Assembly: GCF_009914055.1 (NCBI RefSeq)
Contig: NZ_CP028271.1
Span: forward strand, 248,001-312,000
DNA length: 64,000 nucleotides
Direction of reading: 5' to 3'
Source: Mixta intestinalis
GTDB taxonomy: Bacteria; Pseudomonadota; Gammaproteobacteria; Enterobacterales; Enterobacteriaceae
Each line of letters begins with the position of its first letter. Within the stretch, counting starts at the first letter, position 1. The notes under the pieces were generated by a model. It worked only from the letters and a program-made list of their open reading frames with translations, was not told the origin of the DNA and made no database searches. Of the stretch, positions 37,346 to 45,725 are shown in pieces. The translations under genes were made by a program, and so were the position numbers.

Positions 37346-37950
37346 CAGCGTTCTCCTTGCTGCGACTGGAACAGCGACAGATCGCCCAGATCGGTAAAGA
37401 CGGTAAGTTCACGTTTGCGCTTGCTGGCGTGGGTGATGTCGTCGTCGTTCACCAGATACAGGGATTTGGTCGGACAGGTGCGGACGCACGCCGGGCCATC
37501 TTCGTCGAAGTAGCAGAGGTCGCACTTCACCGCGATGGCGCGCACCCCAGGCACCCAGTCGAGGAACGGGCTGACGCGGGCGGGGGATGGAGGAGCCGGT
37601 GGCGCTTTAGCGGTATTGCTGTTGGCGGGGATAGCCAGCGGGCGGCTACCGGCAAATTCTATCGCCCCAAACGGGCAGGCGATGCCGCACAGCTTGCAGC
37701 TAACGCACAGGCTTTCATTAAGCTGGATGGCACCGTCAATGCGGGTGATGGCGTTAACCGGGCAGACCTGCGCGCAGGGGGCATCTTCGCAGTGGTGGCA
37801 CAGCTGCGGCGCGGACTCGTTGCGGTTACGCATCACTTTTAGCCGCGGCTGGCTTTGCAGGCCATGCAGGCGGTGGTTTTCTGAGCAGGCTGCCTCACAG
37901 GTATGGCAACCGATACACAGAGCGGGATCGGCAATTACAAAACGATTCAC
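37345..37950 (-). CDS. hycB: Formate hydrogenlyase iron-sulfur subunit HycB
   Basis: 201 residues with four ferredoxin clusters: CIGCHTCEAAC, CHHCEDAPCAQVCP, CVSCKLCGIACP and CDLCYFDEDGPACVRTCP. It accepts electrons from formate dehydrogenase H. The GTG at 37950 is the likely start: it follows AGAGGAAA, and MNRFVIAD is the family N-terminus shared with HydN; an ATG eight codons upstream lacks a site. Confidence 0.94.
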   Translation of the reverse strand: MNRFVIADPALCIGCHTCEAACSENHRLHGLQSQPRLKVMRNRNESAPQLCHHCEDAPCAQVCPVNAITRIDGAIQLNESLCVSCKLCGIACPFGAIEFAGSRPLAIPANSNTAKAPPAPPSPARVSPFLDWVPGVRAIAVKCDLCYFDEDGPACVRTCPTKSLYLVNDDDITHASKRKRELTVFTDLGDLSLFQSQQGER

Positions 37951-37987
37951 CTGGTTTCCTCTGGTGATAGTCATTTTTGACGAAATG

Positions 37988-38010
37988 TGTCGAAAACGTC
38001 ATTTTCGACA
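37988..38010. promoter_or_regulatory. Inverted repeat between hycA and hycB, candidate FhlA site
   Basis: Perfect 9-base arms TGTCGAAAA and TTTTCGACA flank CGTCA. E. coli also has an FhlA-binding region between hycA and hycB. It could alternatively be an mRNA hairpin. Confidence 0.5.
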
Positions 38011-38026
38011 CCTGACGACAGCGTAT

Positions 38027-38485
38027 TCAGGCGGCGGCGTGCTGTTGCGCCAGGGTCGCCAGGGTCAGCGACTCGCCGCGTGTGGTGGCCTGAAAGATCG
38101 CGGTATAAATACCGCTGATTAGGTTAAGGAAATGGTTCAGCACCGCCTCGCGCTCGTTAATGTTAATACTGTCGTCCAGCATGCCATCATCCTTCAGACG
38201 GGCGCGGCCAATCAGCACCCGCGTCTGCTCGTCACGCGCTTCGACGGTGTAATTGAAGATATGGCCGTTAAAAGCCTGCTCGGGCGTCACGCGGATAAGG
38301 AAATGGTCAAACAGCCAGAAGGCCAGCCCGTCATCTATACCGCTGGTTGGGGTCAGGTGCAGACTGGCTTTCGAAAGGGTAATGGCCTGAATCAGCGAAT
38401 TACCGTAGTGATTCCAGTGGGTGCGCAGTACGCGCTGCTGTCCAGCGATAAAATTTGCCTTCTCAGTTAATTCGGAAAGGTTCAT
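38027..38485 (-). CDS. hycA: Formate hydrogenlyase regulator HycA
   Basis: 152 residues (E. coli 153). HycA antagonises FhlA and lowers expression of the FHL regulon. It has no recognisable DNA-binding domain; the family is defined by stretches such as GIDDGLAFWLFDHFLIRV and NINEREAVLNHFLNLISGIY. First gene of the hyc operon, transcribed from a sigma-54 promoter in the spacer with hypA. Confidence 0.94.
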   Translation of the reverse strand: MNLSELTEKANFIAGQQRVLRTHWNHYGNSLIQAITLSKASLHLTPTSGIDDGLAFWLFDHFLIRVTPEQAFNGHIFNYTVEARDEQTRVLIGRARLKDDGMLDDSININEREAVLNHFLNLISGIYTAIFQATTRGESLTLATLAQQHAAA

Positions 38486-38527
38486 GGGAAATACCTAATG
38501 CGTCTGTTTTACAAAGTTGTCAGCATT

Positions 38528-38546
38528 AAGCACGTTCCATGCCAAA
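38528..38546 (-). promoter_or_regulatory. Sigma-54 promoter of hycABCDEFGHI
   Basis: The minus strand reads TTTGGCATGGAACGTGCTT, with GG and GC 10 bases apart. It lies about 45–60 bases upstream of the hycA start. Confidence 0.82.
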
Positions 38547-38601
38547 TTTTAAGTTATTGATTATTTTGGTTGTTTTTATTTTAATGCGGCAAAATAACAT
38601 C

Positions 38602-38617
38602 AAATGACATGTCATTT
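38602..38617. promoter_or_regulatory. Palindrome in the hyc–hyp spacer, candidate FhlA activator site
   Basis: AAATGACATGTCATTT is a perfect 16-base palindrome lying between the two divergent sigma-54 promoters (about 55–60 bases from each), the right place for an enhancer serving both. It is followed by CGTCAT, a motif seen in E. coli FhlA regions. The protein that binds it is inferred. Confidence 0.6.
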
Positions 38618-38671
38618 CGTCATCTTTGCCCGCATCAGGACACTGCTTTTTCGGAAACTTTACTGGAAACA

Positions 38672-38687
38672 TGGCACCAATATTGCT
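38672..38687 (+). promoter_or_regulatory. Sigma-54 promoter of hypABCDE–fhlA
   Basis: TGGCACCAATATTGCT matches the -24/-12 consensus (TGGCAC-N5-TTGCT) perfectly. It lies 33 bases before the hypA start. Confidence 0.92.
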
Positions 38688-38719
38688 TTACCCGGTAAGA
38701 CTTCACCGGGACGAGCATC

Positions 38720-39070
38720 ATGCACGAAATCACCCTCTGCCAGCAGGCGCTGGAATTAATTGAACAGCAGGCGCACCTGCATCGGGTCAAGCGGATCGTC
38801 GGCGTATGGCTACGCGTCGGCGCCTTTTCTTGTGTAGAAAGCAGCGCGCTGCAGTTCTGCTTTGAGCTGGTTTGCCGGGGCAGCGTCGCCGAAGGCTGCG
38901 AACTGCATCTGGAAGAACAGCAGGCGGAATGCTGGTGCCGGGACTGCAACGCTTATGTCCAGCTTTTAACCCACCGTGTGCGGCGCTGCCCCTCCTGCGG
39001 CGGCGGCGATTTACATATCGTCGCTGACGACGGGCTGCATATCACGCGTCTGGAATTTGAACAGGAGTAA
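38720..39070 (+). CDS. hypA: Hydrogenase nickel-insertion protein HypA
   Basis: A 116-residue metallochaperone that delivers nickel to HycE with HypB. The nickel-binding N-terminus MHE is present, as is a zinc site formed by CWCRDC and CPSCGG. First gene of the rightward hyp operon; four bases separate it from hypB. Confidence 0.96.
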   Translation: MHEITLCQQALELIEQQAHLHRVKRIVGVWLRVGAFSCVESSALQFCFELVCRGSVAEGCELHLEEQQAECWCRDCNAYVQLLTHRVRRCPSCGGGDLHIVADDGLHITRLEFEQE

Positions 39071-39073
39071 ACC

Positions 39074-39946
39074 ATGTGTACCACCTGCGGTTGCGATCGG
39101 GGCAACCTTTATATTGAAGGCGACGAGCGTAATCCCCACTCCGCGTTTCGCAGCGCCCCCTTTGCGCCAGCCCGCCGCCCGCCGCAGCGCATCATTCGGA
39201 TAGAGGCGGGAGATTTTGCCCCCGCAGAGCATCCTTCCGGCCAGCTTGATTACGGCCAGGGCGAGGCCGGCACCCACGCGCCCGGGCTGAGCCAGCGCAA
39301 AATGGTCGAGATTGAGATCGATGTGCTGAGCAAAAATAACCTGATTGCCCGCCGTAACCGCGAGCGCTTTCACAGCAGAAAACAGCTGGTGCTGAACTTG
39401 GTTTCCAGCCCTGGCTCCGGTAAGACGACCCTGCTGACGGAAACCCTCACCCGGCTGCGCCAGCGCGTGGCCTGCGCGGTAATTGAAGGGGATCAGCAAA
39501 CCGTTAACGACGCGGAGCGGATCCGCGCCACCGGCACCCCGGCGATTCAGGTCAATACCGGTAAAGGCTGCCACCTGGATGCCCGGATGATCGAGGATGC
39601 GATGCAGCGTCTGCCGCTGGAAGAAGGCGGCATTATGTTTATCGAAAACGTCGGCAATCTGGTCTGCCCCGCCGGTTTCGATCTCGGCGAGCGCCATAAG
39701 GTGGCGGTACTTTCGGTAACCGAAGGCGAAGATAAGCCGCTGAAATATCCCCACATGTTTGCCGCCGCCTCGGTGATGCTGCTGAACAAGGTAGATTTGC
39801 TGCCGTACCTTAACTTTGATGTTGAGAAGTGCCTCGCCGCCGCCCGCGAGGTGAACCCGGAGATTGAGATCCTGCAAATCTCCGCCACCCGCGGCGACGG
39901 AATGGATGCCTGGCTTGCCTGGCTGGAGGCGCAGCGATGTGCATAG
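39074..39946 (+). CDS. hypB: Hydrogenase nickel-incorporation GTPase HypB
   Basis: 290 residues, matching E. coli. The N-terminal CTTCGC is the high-affinity nickel site (CxxCGC type). The GTPase P-loop SSPGSGKTTLL follows near 114–124, with IEGDQQT, FIENVGNLVCP and the NKVDLLPY guanine motif. It has no long histidine-rich store. GTP hydrolysis drives nickel transfer to HypA or HycE. It overlaps hypC by ten bases. Confidence 0.96.
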   Translation: MCTTCGCDRGNLYIEGDERNPHSAFRSAPFAPARRPPQRIIRIEAGDFAPAEHPSGQLDYGQGEAGTHAPGLSQRKMVEIEIDVLSKNNLIARRNRERFHSRKQLVLNLVSSPGSGKTTLLTETLTRLRQRVACAVIEGDQQTVNDAERIRATGTPAIQVNTGKGCHLDARMIEDAMQRLPLEEGGIMFIENVGNLVCPAGFDLGERHKVAVLSVTEGEDKPLKYPHMFAAASVMLLNKVDLLPYLNFDVEKCLAAAREVNPEIEILQISATRGDGMDAWLAWLEAQRCA

Positions 39947-40215
39947 GCGTTCCCGGTAAGATCAGCGCAATTGACGAGGGTATGCAGGCCAAAGTCGAAG
40001 TCTGTGGCGTCATGCGCGATGTAGATCTGACCCTGGTCGGCACCCATGACGAAAGCGGGCACAGCCGCCTCGGTCAGTGGGTGCTGGTTCACGTTGGCTT
40101 CGCCATGAGCGTGATTAATGAAGAGGAGGCGCTGGATACCCTCGCCGCGCTACAGAATATGTTTGACGTGGAGCCGGACGTCGGCCCGCTGCTGTTCGGT
40201 GAGGAGGCCTGCTAA
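39937..40215 (+). CDS. hypC: Hydrogenase assembly chaperone HypC
   Basis: 92 residues starting MCIGVPGKI; the Cys2 exposed after Met removal binds the Fe(CN)2CO unit together with HypD and the HycE precursor. The length is typical of HypC. Its stop overlaps the first base of the hypD start (TAATG). Confidence 0.96.
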   Translation: MCIGVPGKISAIDEGMQAKVEVCGVMRDVDLTLVGTHDESGHSRLGQWVLVHVGFAMSVINEEEALDTLAALQNMFDVEPDVGPLLFGEEAC

Positions 40216-41336
40216 TGCGCTTTGTTGATGAATACCGCGATCCGGAAAAGGTGATGCAGCTGATCGAGGCCCTGAAGGCCCGCGCCGGGAAATTACCCTA
40301 TAGCGCCCGGCGTCCGCTGCGCATCATGGAAGTCTGCGGCGGCCACACCCACGCCATCTTTAAGTTCGGGCTGGATCGGCTGCTGCCCGACAACATCGAG
40401 TTTATCCACGGGCCCGGCTGCCCGGTGTGCGTGCTGCCAATGGGGCGCATCGACACCTGTATTGAGATCGCCAGCCGACCTGAGGTCATTTTCTGTACCT
40501 TCGGCGACGCGATGCGTGTGCCGGGGCGCAACGGCTCGCTGCTGGACGCCCGGATGCGCGGCGCGGACGTGCGTATTATCTACTCCCCGGCTGATGCCCT
40601 GAAGCTGGCGCAGCACAACCCGCAGCACAAAGTGGTCTTTTTTGGCCTCGGGTTCGAAACCACCATGCCTGCCACCGCTCTGACCCTGCGCCAGGCAAAG
40701 GCGGCGAACGTGCAGAATTTCTACTTTTTCTGTCAGCACATCACCCTGATCCCGGTGCTGAAAAGCCTGCTGGAACAACCGGAAAACGGCATCGACGCTT
40801 TTCTGGCACCGGGCCACGTTAGTATGGTGATTGGCACCCACGCCTATGATTTTATTGCCTCGCAGTATCGGCGACCGCTGGTGGTAGCGGGCTTTGAGCC
40901 GGTCGATCTCCTGCAGGGGGTATTAATGTTGGCGGAGCAGAAAATAGCGGGCGACAGTCGGGTAGAAAATCAGTATCGCCGCATCGTGCCGGACGCGGGC
41001 AACACCGTGGCGCAGGCCGCCATCAAAGAGGTGTTTGCCGTGGCGGGTGACAGCGAATGGCGCGGGCTCGGCATTATCAATCATTCGGGCGTGCATCTGA
41101 CCGATGCCTATCGCGCCTTTGACGCCGAGCACCACTTCCGGCCCCGCGCCCAAAGCGCCAGTGACGATCCGCAGGCCCGCTGCGGTGAGGTGCTGACCGG
41201 GCGGTGTAAACCGGCCCAGTGTCCGCTGTTTGGCGGGAAATGCACACCGCAAAGCGCCTTTGGCGCGCTGATGGTCTCATCTGAAGGTGCGTGCAGCGCC
41301 TGGTATCAGTACCGTTCTCAGGAGTGTGAAAGTTGA
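40215..41336 (+). CDS. hypD: Hydrogenase Fe-ligand assembly protein HypD
   Basis: A 373-residue scaffold on which CO and CN ligands are attached to iron. Conserved cysteines are seen in EVCGGHTHAIFK, HGPGCPVCVLP and the C-terminal cluster CGEVLTGRCKPAQCPLFG, which holds a [4Fe-4S] centre. FGLGFETTMPATA is a further family signature. Works with HypC and HypE. Confidence 0.96.
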   Translation: MRFVDEYRDPEKVMQLIEALKARAGKLPYSARRPLRIMEVCGGHTHAIFKFGLDRLLPDNIEFIHGPGCPVCVLPMGRIDTCIEIASRPEVIFCTFGDAMRVPGRNGSLLDARMRGADVRIIYSPADALKLAQHNPQHKVVFFGLGFETTMPATALTLRQAKAANVQNFYFFCQHITLIPVLKSLLEQPENGIDAFLAPGHVSMVIGTHAYDFIASQYRRPLVVAGFEPVDLLQGVLMLAEQKIAGDSRVENQYRRIVPDAGNTVAQAAIKEVFAVAGDSEWRGLGIINHSGVHLTDAYRAFDAEHHFRPRAQSASDDPQARCGEVLTGRCKPAQCPLFGGKCTPQSAFGALMVSSEGACSAWYQYRSQECES

Positions 41337-42343
41337 AACAGATAACCCTCGCCCACGGCAGCGGTGGACAGGCCATGCAGCAGCTTATCGGCGAGCTTTT
41401 TATGCGTGCCTTCGCCAACCCGCTACTGGCAGAGCAGGAAGATCAGGCGCGTATTCCGCTGCATGAGCTAACCGCCTGCGGCGATCGGCTGGCCTTTTCC
41501 ACCGACAGCTACGTGATAGATCCGCTCTTCTTTCCGGGAGGCAATATCGGCAAACTGGCGGTCTGCGGCACGGCAAACGACGTGGCGGTGAGCGGGGCGA
41601 TCCCCCGCTGGCTCTCCTGTGGGTTTATCCTTGAGGAGGGGCTGGAGATGGCGACCCTTGAGCGCATTGTTGCCAGCATGGCCGCCGCTGCCGCTGCAGC
41701 CGGGATTTCTATTGTCACCGGCGATACCAAAGTGGTGCCGCGCGGCGCGGCGGATAAGGTGTTTATTAATACAGCAGGTATCGGTACTATTCCTGTCGGT
41801 CTACACTGGGGCATGCGCCAGATTCAGCAGGGCGATCTGCTACTGGTCAGCGGCACCCTTGGCGATCACGGCGCAACCATCCTTAACCTGCGCGAAGGCC
41901 TGGGCCTGGAGGGTGATTTGCAGAGCGATTGCGCCGTACTGACGCCGTTGATACAGGCGCTGCGCACGGAACCTGGTGTACGAACCCTGCGTGACGCCAC
42001 GCGCGGCGGCCTGAATGCCGTCGCCCATGAATTTGCCGCCAGTAGCGGCTATGGGATTGAAATAGCAGAAAGCAGCCTGCCGGTGAAATTCGCCGTACGC
42101 GGTGCCTGCGAATTGCTGGGGCTGGATCCCCTCAACTTTGCTAACGAAGGCAAGCTGGCGATTGTGGTTGAGCGCCAGGCGGCGGAGCGCGTGCTGGCCC
42201 TGTTGCGTCAGCATCCTCTTGGCGAGAACGCGGCGATTGTCGGCGAGGTGGTGGAGCGCAAAGGGGTACGACTCACCGGCCTGTACGGGGTGAAACGCAC
42301 GCTTAATTTGCCCCATGCTGAACCGCTCCCCCGTATTTGCTGA
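41333..42343 (+). CDS. hypE: Hydrogenase cyanide-ligand synthesis protein HypE
   Basis: 336 residues of the AIR-synthase fold. It dehydrates the thiocarbamate made by HypF to thiocyanate on its C-terminal cysteine; the protein ends PRIC with Cys336 intact. ATP-site motifs GDRLAFSTDSYVIDPLFFPG and CGTANDVAVSGA are present. The start codon is TTG at 41333, overlapping the hypD stop (TTGA), so translation depends on coupling to hypD. Confidence 0.95.
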   Translation: MKQITLAHGSGGQAMQQLIGELFMRAFANPLLAEQEDQARIPLHELTACGDRLAFSTDSYVIDPLFFPGGNIGKLAVCGTANDVAVSGAIPRWLSCGFILEEGLEMATLERIVASMAAAAAAAGISIVTGDTKVVPRGAADKVFINTAGIGTIPVGLHWGMRQIQQGDLLLVSGTLGDHGATILNLREGLGLEGDLQSDCAVLTPLIQALRTEPGVRTLRDATRGGLNAVAHEFAASSGYGIEIAESSLPVKFAVRGACELLGLDPLNFANEGKLAIVVERQAAERVLALLRQHPLGENAAIVGEVVERKGVRLTGLYGVKRTLNLPHAEPLPRIC

Positions 42344-42372
42344 CCCGGTCCTTACTTTTCTGGATATAACGC

Positions 42373-44463
42373 ATGTCGTATACACCCACGAACGATCCTG
42401 TCGATCAGGGATTGTTTGATATAACCCGTACTTTGCTGCAACAGCCGGATCTCTGCGCCCTGGCGCAGGCGCTTACCCGGCATGTTCGGCAGATAAAGCT
42501 GGCCGATCGCGTCAATATTCTGCTCTGGCAGCCAGAACCGCGGCGCGTTTATCTGTACGGCACCGATGAACAGGGGCTGGACGTCCGTTATGAAGATGAG
42601 CCGTTGCTGGCAAATGGTCCTTTTCACCGCATGCTGTCGCGCCCGGACGTGCTGCATTGCAGGGCCGAACAGTTTAGCCAGACCTGGCCAGCGCTTGCCG
42701 CGCTGGCGCTCTATCCTCCCTTTGCTCACTACTGCATGACGCCGCTGGCCGCCGACGGTCGGATCTTCGGCGGCTGCGAGTTTCTGCGCAATAACGACAG
42801 TGCCTGGAGCGACGCCGACTTCTCCCATCTGCAAACGCTCACCCAGGCCGTCGGCCTTGCCGTGGAGCAGATTCAGGCGCGGCTGAACAGCAGCGACAGC
42901 TACGAGCTGCTCTGCCGTGAACGGGACGATTTCCGCCTGCTGGTGGCTATCACCAACGCCGTGCTGTCAAAGCTCGATCTGGATGAGCTGGTGGCGGAGG
43001 TTTCCCGGGAAATTCAGCGCAACTTCGGCATCGATTCCATCAGCATGGTGCTGCGCAGCGACCATCCCGGAAAGCTTATTATCTACTCCACTCACTACGT
43101 AGATAAAAACGCGCCGTTGCAGGATCAGAGCGAGGTGGACGAAAAGGGGACGCTGTCTGAAAAGGTAATGCATACTAAGCAGATGCTGATGCTTAAACTC
43201 CATCACCGGGACCGTCACGCCCCCTACGAAAGAATGTTGTTTGATATGTGGGGCGAGCAGGACCAGACGCTGTGCCTGTTCCCGCTGATTTTCCGTGACC
43301 GGGTGCTCGGCACCCTGAAGCTGGCGCAGTGCAAAGCGCAGGTGTTTACTGCCGCCAACCTGAAGCTGCTGAGCCAGATTGCTGAACGCATCGCCATCGC
43401 CGTGGATAACGCCCTCTCTTACCGGGAGATCAGCCATCTGAAAGAGCGGCTGATCGACGAAAACCTGGCCCTGACCGAGCAGATCAACAATGTCGCCGCT
43501 GACTTTGGCGAAATCATTGGCCGCAGCAACGCCATGATGACGGTGATGAAGCAGGTGGAGATGGTCGCCCAGAGCAACAGCACCGTTTTGATTCTGGGGG
43601 AGACCGGCACCGGGAAAGAGCTGATTGCCCGCGCCATCCATAACCTGAGCGGGCGCAGTAATCGCCGGATGGTGAAGATGAACTGTGCGGCAATGCCCGC
43701 CGGTCTGCTGGAGAGCGATCTCTTTGGCCACGAGCGCGGCGCCTTTACCGGTGCCAGCGCCCAGCGCATCGGCCGCTTTGAACTGGCGGATAAAAGCACC
43801 CTGTTTCTGGATGAGGTGGGCGATATGCCCGTTGAGCTTCAGCCCAAACTGCTGCGCGTGCTCCAGGAGCAGGAGTTCGAGCGGCTTGGCAGCAACCGCA
43901 TTATCCGCACCGACGTGCGCCTGATCGCCGCCACCAATCGCGACCTGAAGCAGATGGTGGCCGACCGTGAGTTCCGCAGCGATCTCTACTATCGCCTCAA
44001 CGTCTTTCCGATCTGGCTGCCGCCGTTGCGGGAGCGTCCGGAAGATATTCCCCTGCTGGTGAAGTCCTTTACCTTTAAGATTGCCCACCGGCTGGGGCGC
44101 AGTATCGACAGTATTCCGGCGGAGACTCTGCGCCTGCTGAGTAAAATGGAGTGGCCCGGCAATGTGCGCGAGCTGGAAAACGTCATTGAGCGGGCGGTGC
44201 TGCTGACCCGTGGCAATGTGCTTCAGCTTTCTATGCCGGATATCGACTTCCACCGCGCGGCAAGCGTCGCCGCGCTGGAGCAGCCGGCCATCAGCGAGGT
44301 TCGCGAAGGGGAGGAGGAGTATCAGCGTATCGTGCGGGTGCTTAAGGAGACCAACGGTGTTATTGCCGGACCGAGGGGGGCGGCACAGCGCTTAGGGCTG
44401 AAGCGCACCACGCTGCTGTCGCGCATGAAACGGCTGGGCATTGATAAGCATTCGCTCTTCTGA
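42373..44463 (+). CDS. fhlA: Formate hydrogenlyase transcriptional activator FhlA
   Basis: A 696-residue sigma-54 enhancer-binding protein (E. coli 692). Two GAF domains in the first ~370 residues sense formate. The central AAA+ domain has Walker A GETGTGKE (about 416–423), the sigma-54 contact loop GAFTGA and Walker B LFLDEVGDM. The C-terminal Fis-type helix-turn-helix begins GVIAGPRGAAQRLGLKRTTL. It ends the hyp operon and, by the matching promoters, should switch on all four FHL transcription units in this window. Confidence 0.97.
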   Translation: MSYTPTNDPVDQGLFDITRTLLQQPDLCALAQALTRHVRQIKLADRVNILLWQPEPRRVYLYGTDEQGLDVRYEDEPLLANGPFHRMLSRPDVLHCRAEQFSQTWPALAALALYPPFAHYCMTPLAADGRIFGGCEFLRNNDSAWSDADFSHLQTLTQAVGLAVEQIQARLNSSDSYELLCRERDDFRLLVAITNAVLSKLDLDELVAEVSREIQRNFGIDSISMVLRSDHPGKLIIYSTHYVDKNAPLQDQSEVDEKGTLSEKVMHTKQMLMLKLHHRDRHAPYERMLFDMWGEQDQTLCLFPLIFRDRVLGTLKLAQCKAQVFTAANLKLLSQIAERIAIAVDNALSYREISHLKERLIDENLALTEQINNVAADFGEIIGRSNAMMTVMKQVEMVAQSNSTVLILGETGTGKELIARAIHNLSGRSNRRMVKMNCAAMPAGLLESDLFGHERGAFTGASAQRIGRFELADKSTLFLDEVGDMPVELQPKLLRVLQEQEFERLGSNRIIRTDVRLIAATNRDLKQMVADREFRSDLYYRLNVFPIWLPPLRERPEDIPLLVKSFTFKIAHRLGRSIDSIPAETLRLLSKMEWPGNVRELENVIERAVLLTRGNVLQLSMPDIDFHRAASVAALEQPAISEVREGEEEYQRIVRVLKETNGVIAGPRGAAQRLGLKRTTLLSRMKRLGIDKHSLF

Positions 44464-44486
44464 GGAGGGATTTCCCGGCCAGTAAA

Positions 44487-44516
44487 AAGCGCGATCTCCG
44501 GGAAGAGCTCGCGCTT
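44487..44516 (+). terminator. Hairpin after fhlA
   Basis: An 8-bp perfect inverted repeat AAGCGCGA / TCGCGCTT lies 23 bases after the fhlA stop. No T-run follows, so termination is only probable. Confidence 0.45.
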
Positions 44517-44527
44517 GCCATTCAGGA

Positions 44528-44635
44528 CTAAAACAGCTCCTTCAGCGTGTGGGCTGGCGCAAATTTAACTGACAGAGCAGCCTGAACTGAACCCACAGCA
44601 GCAGACACTCTACCTTTGCGGTGCAGCCCGTTCAA
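44528..44635 (-). pseudogene. Possible 3' remnant of an HU-like DNA-binding protein gene
   Basis: A leftward frame of 35 codons reads RKGRVSAAVGSVQAALSVKF then APAHTLKELF and stop. The order Arg-Lys-Gly-Arg, a short beta region and VKFxxxxxLKEL loosely recalls the C-terminal arm of HU/IHF proteins. No upstream part or start was found, so it would be a decayed fragment at the edge of the FHL region. The match is weak and may be chance. Confidence 0.2.
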
Positions 44636-44671
44636 AGGCCGTCGGGTTCGTTATGAGCCTGACGGTAACCG

Positions 44672-45184
44672 TTAGCTCAGCCTGCGCAGCAGGATAATGT
44701 CACGCTGCGGATCGGAGCCAAGCTGAAATATATGTTCGCCCACCTCGGTAAAACCCACTTTATGATAGAAAGCGATAGCTTTGGGGTTGTGCTCCCAGAC
44801 GCCAAGCCACACCACATCTGAACCATATTGCCTGAACGCATCCAGAGAGGCCGCCATTAGCTGACGGGCTACTCCTCGTCCATGCCAGGCTTTATCAAGG
44901 TAGAAACAGAGAATTTCCCCGGCGTTGTCAGATCCTACGCAGGGCGGAAACTCTTCCCAGCGCAGCTGGGCATAGCCCGCCAGTTCGCCGTTCTCTTCGC
45001 AGACCAGCGTAACCCAGTCCGGGTTCTCTATTTCCTTACGCTGTATTTCCGGCGAATAGCTTAAACGGCAGTGAAGCGCCATATCTTCAGGCGTGTTGTC
45101 GTTACCAAAGGTATCGATAAAAGTACGTCTGGCCAGCGCGGCAAGTTGTTCCGCGTCTGAAGGGCAGGCTTTACGGATGAGCAT
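44672..45184 (-). CDS. GNAT-family N-acetyltransferase
   Basis: A 170-residue acetyl-CoA-dependent transferase. The acetyl-CoA loop is seen in YLDKAWHGRGVARQLM (Q/RxxGxG/A pattern, about 96–111), followed by WLGVWEHNPKAIAFYHKVGF, the typical GNAT C-terminal motif. Substrate unknown; relatives often act on amino groups of small molecules or proteins. It stands alone between the FHL and pectin regions. Confidence 0.9.
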   Translation of the reverse strand: MLIRKACPSDAEQLAALARRTFIDTFGNDNTPEDMALHCRLSYSPEIQRKEIENPDWVTLVCEENGELAGYAQLRWEEFPPCVGSDNAGEILCFYLDKAWHGRGVARQLMAASLDAFRQYGSDVVWLGVWEHNPKAIAFYHKVGFTEVGEHIFQLGSDPQRDIILLRRLS

Positions 45185-45580
45185 GGGAATTCTCTTACAA
45201 CAATATTCAGAACAATGAAGATAATGTCACCGCAAAACAGAAACAATAATGACCTGACGCAAGCCACCATCGCCCTGGCCTGGCGGTTGTACAGATGTCT
45301 GCCTGCTGCGCCAACAAAAAGAGTCTCTTCCGCCTCATAGCCTTTCTTATAAGGCGTGATAGCTGACTATCAGAGAATCTGATGAAACGCTCAGAAAGGG
45401 GGAAGCAGGGGCATTTTATGTATCTGGTTATCGCCGGTCTGATTAAGGTTACCGCTAATTTAATCTACAGAAGAAATAAATAGATCTCATTAAATCAGGT
45501 AAGAGAAACTTTTTAATTTCGCAAGAAAAATCTCAGGTAAAAAACAAGGTATTAAGCTTTGTCTTCTGTCAGGGAACGTT
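45185..45580. other. Intergenic stretch before the LuxR promoter
   Basis: No clear gene. A 33-codon frame at 45382–45483 has a hydrophobic centre (MYLVIAGLIKVTANLIYRRN from an internal ATG after AGGGG) and could be a small membrane peptide, with low confidence. The right end becomes A+T-rich and runs into the KdgR/CRP region. Confidence 0.35.
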
Positions 45581-45598
45581 GGCTAACTTGTCACAAAA

Positions 45599-45614
45599 TG
45601 TGTCAGTCATCACA
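45599..45614 (+). promoter_or_regulatory. CRP-like site upstream of the LuxR gene
   Basis: TGTGTCAGTCATCACA fits the CRP consensus TGTGA-N6-TCACA with one mismatch. It abuts the KdgR-like operator. Suggests activation when preferred sugars are absent. Confidence 0.6.
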
Positions 45615-45641
45615 AATTATGAAACGTTGTTTTGATAAATT
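45615..45641 (+). promoter_or_regulatory. KdgR-like operator upstream of the LuxR gene
   Basis: TGAAACGTTGTTTTGAT, within an A+T-rich context, matches the known KdgR box (a palindrome around TGAAAC-N2-TGTTTCA). The same core of 19 bases occurs before the ogl gene at 57190. KdgR represses pectin genes until 2-keto-3-deoxygluconate appears. Confidence 0.75.
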
Positions 45642-45725
45642 AACGTTGCCATTTTAAAAAGGAGCGGTGCGCTTCTTTACTTCTGAAAATTAAAAAGAAA
45701 AAAGCCTTTATCTCTGGGAGAATGT

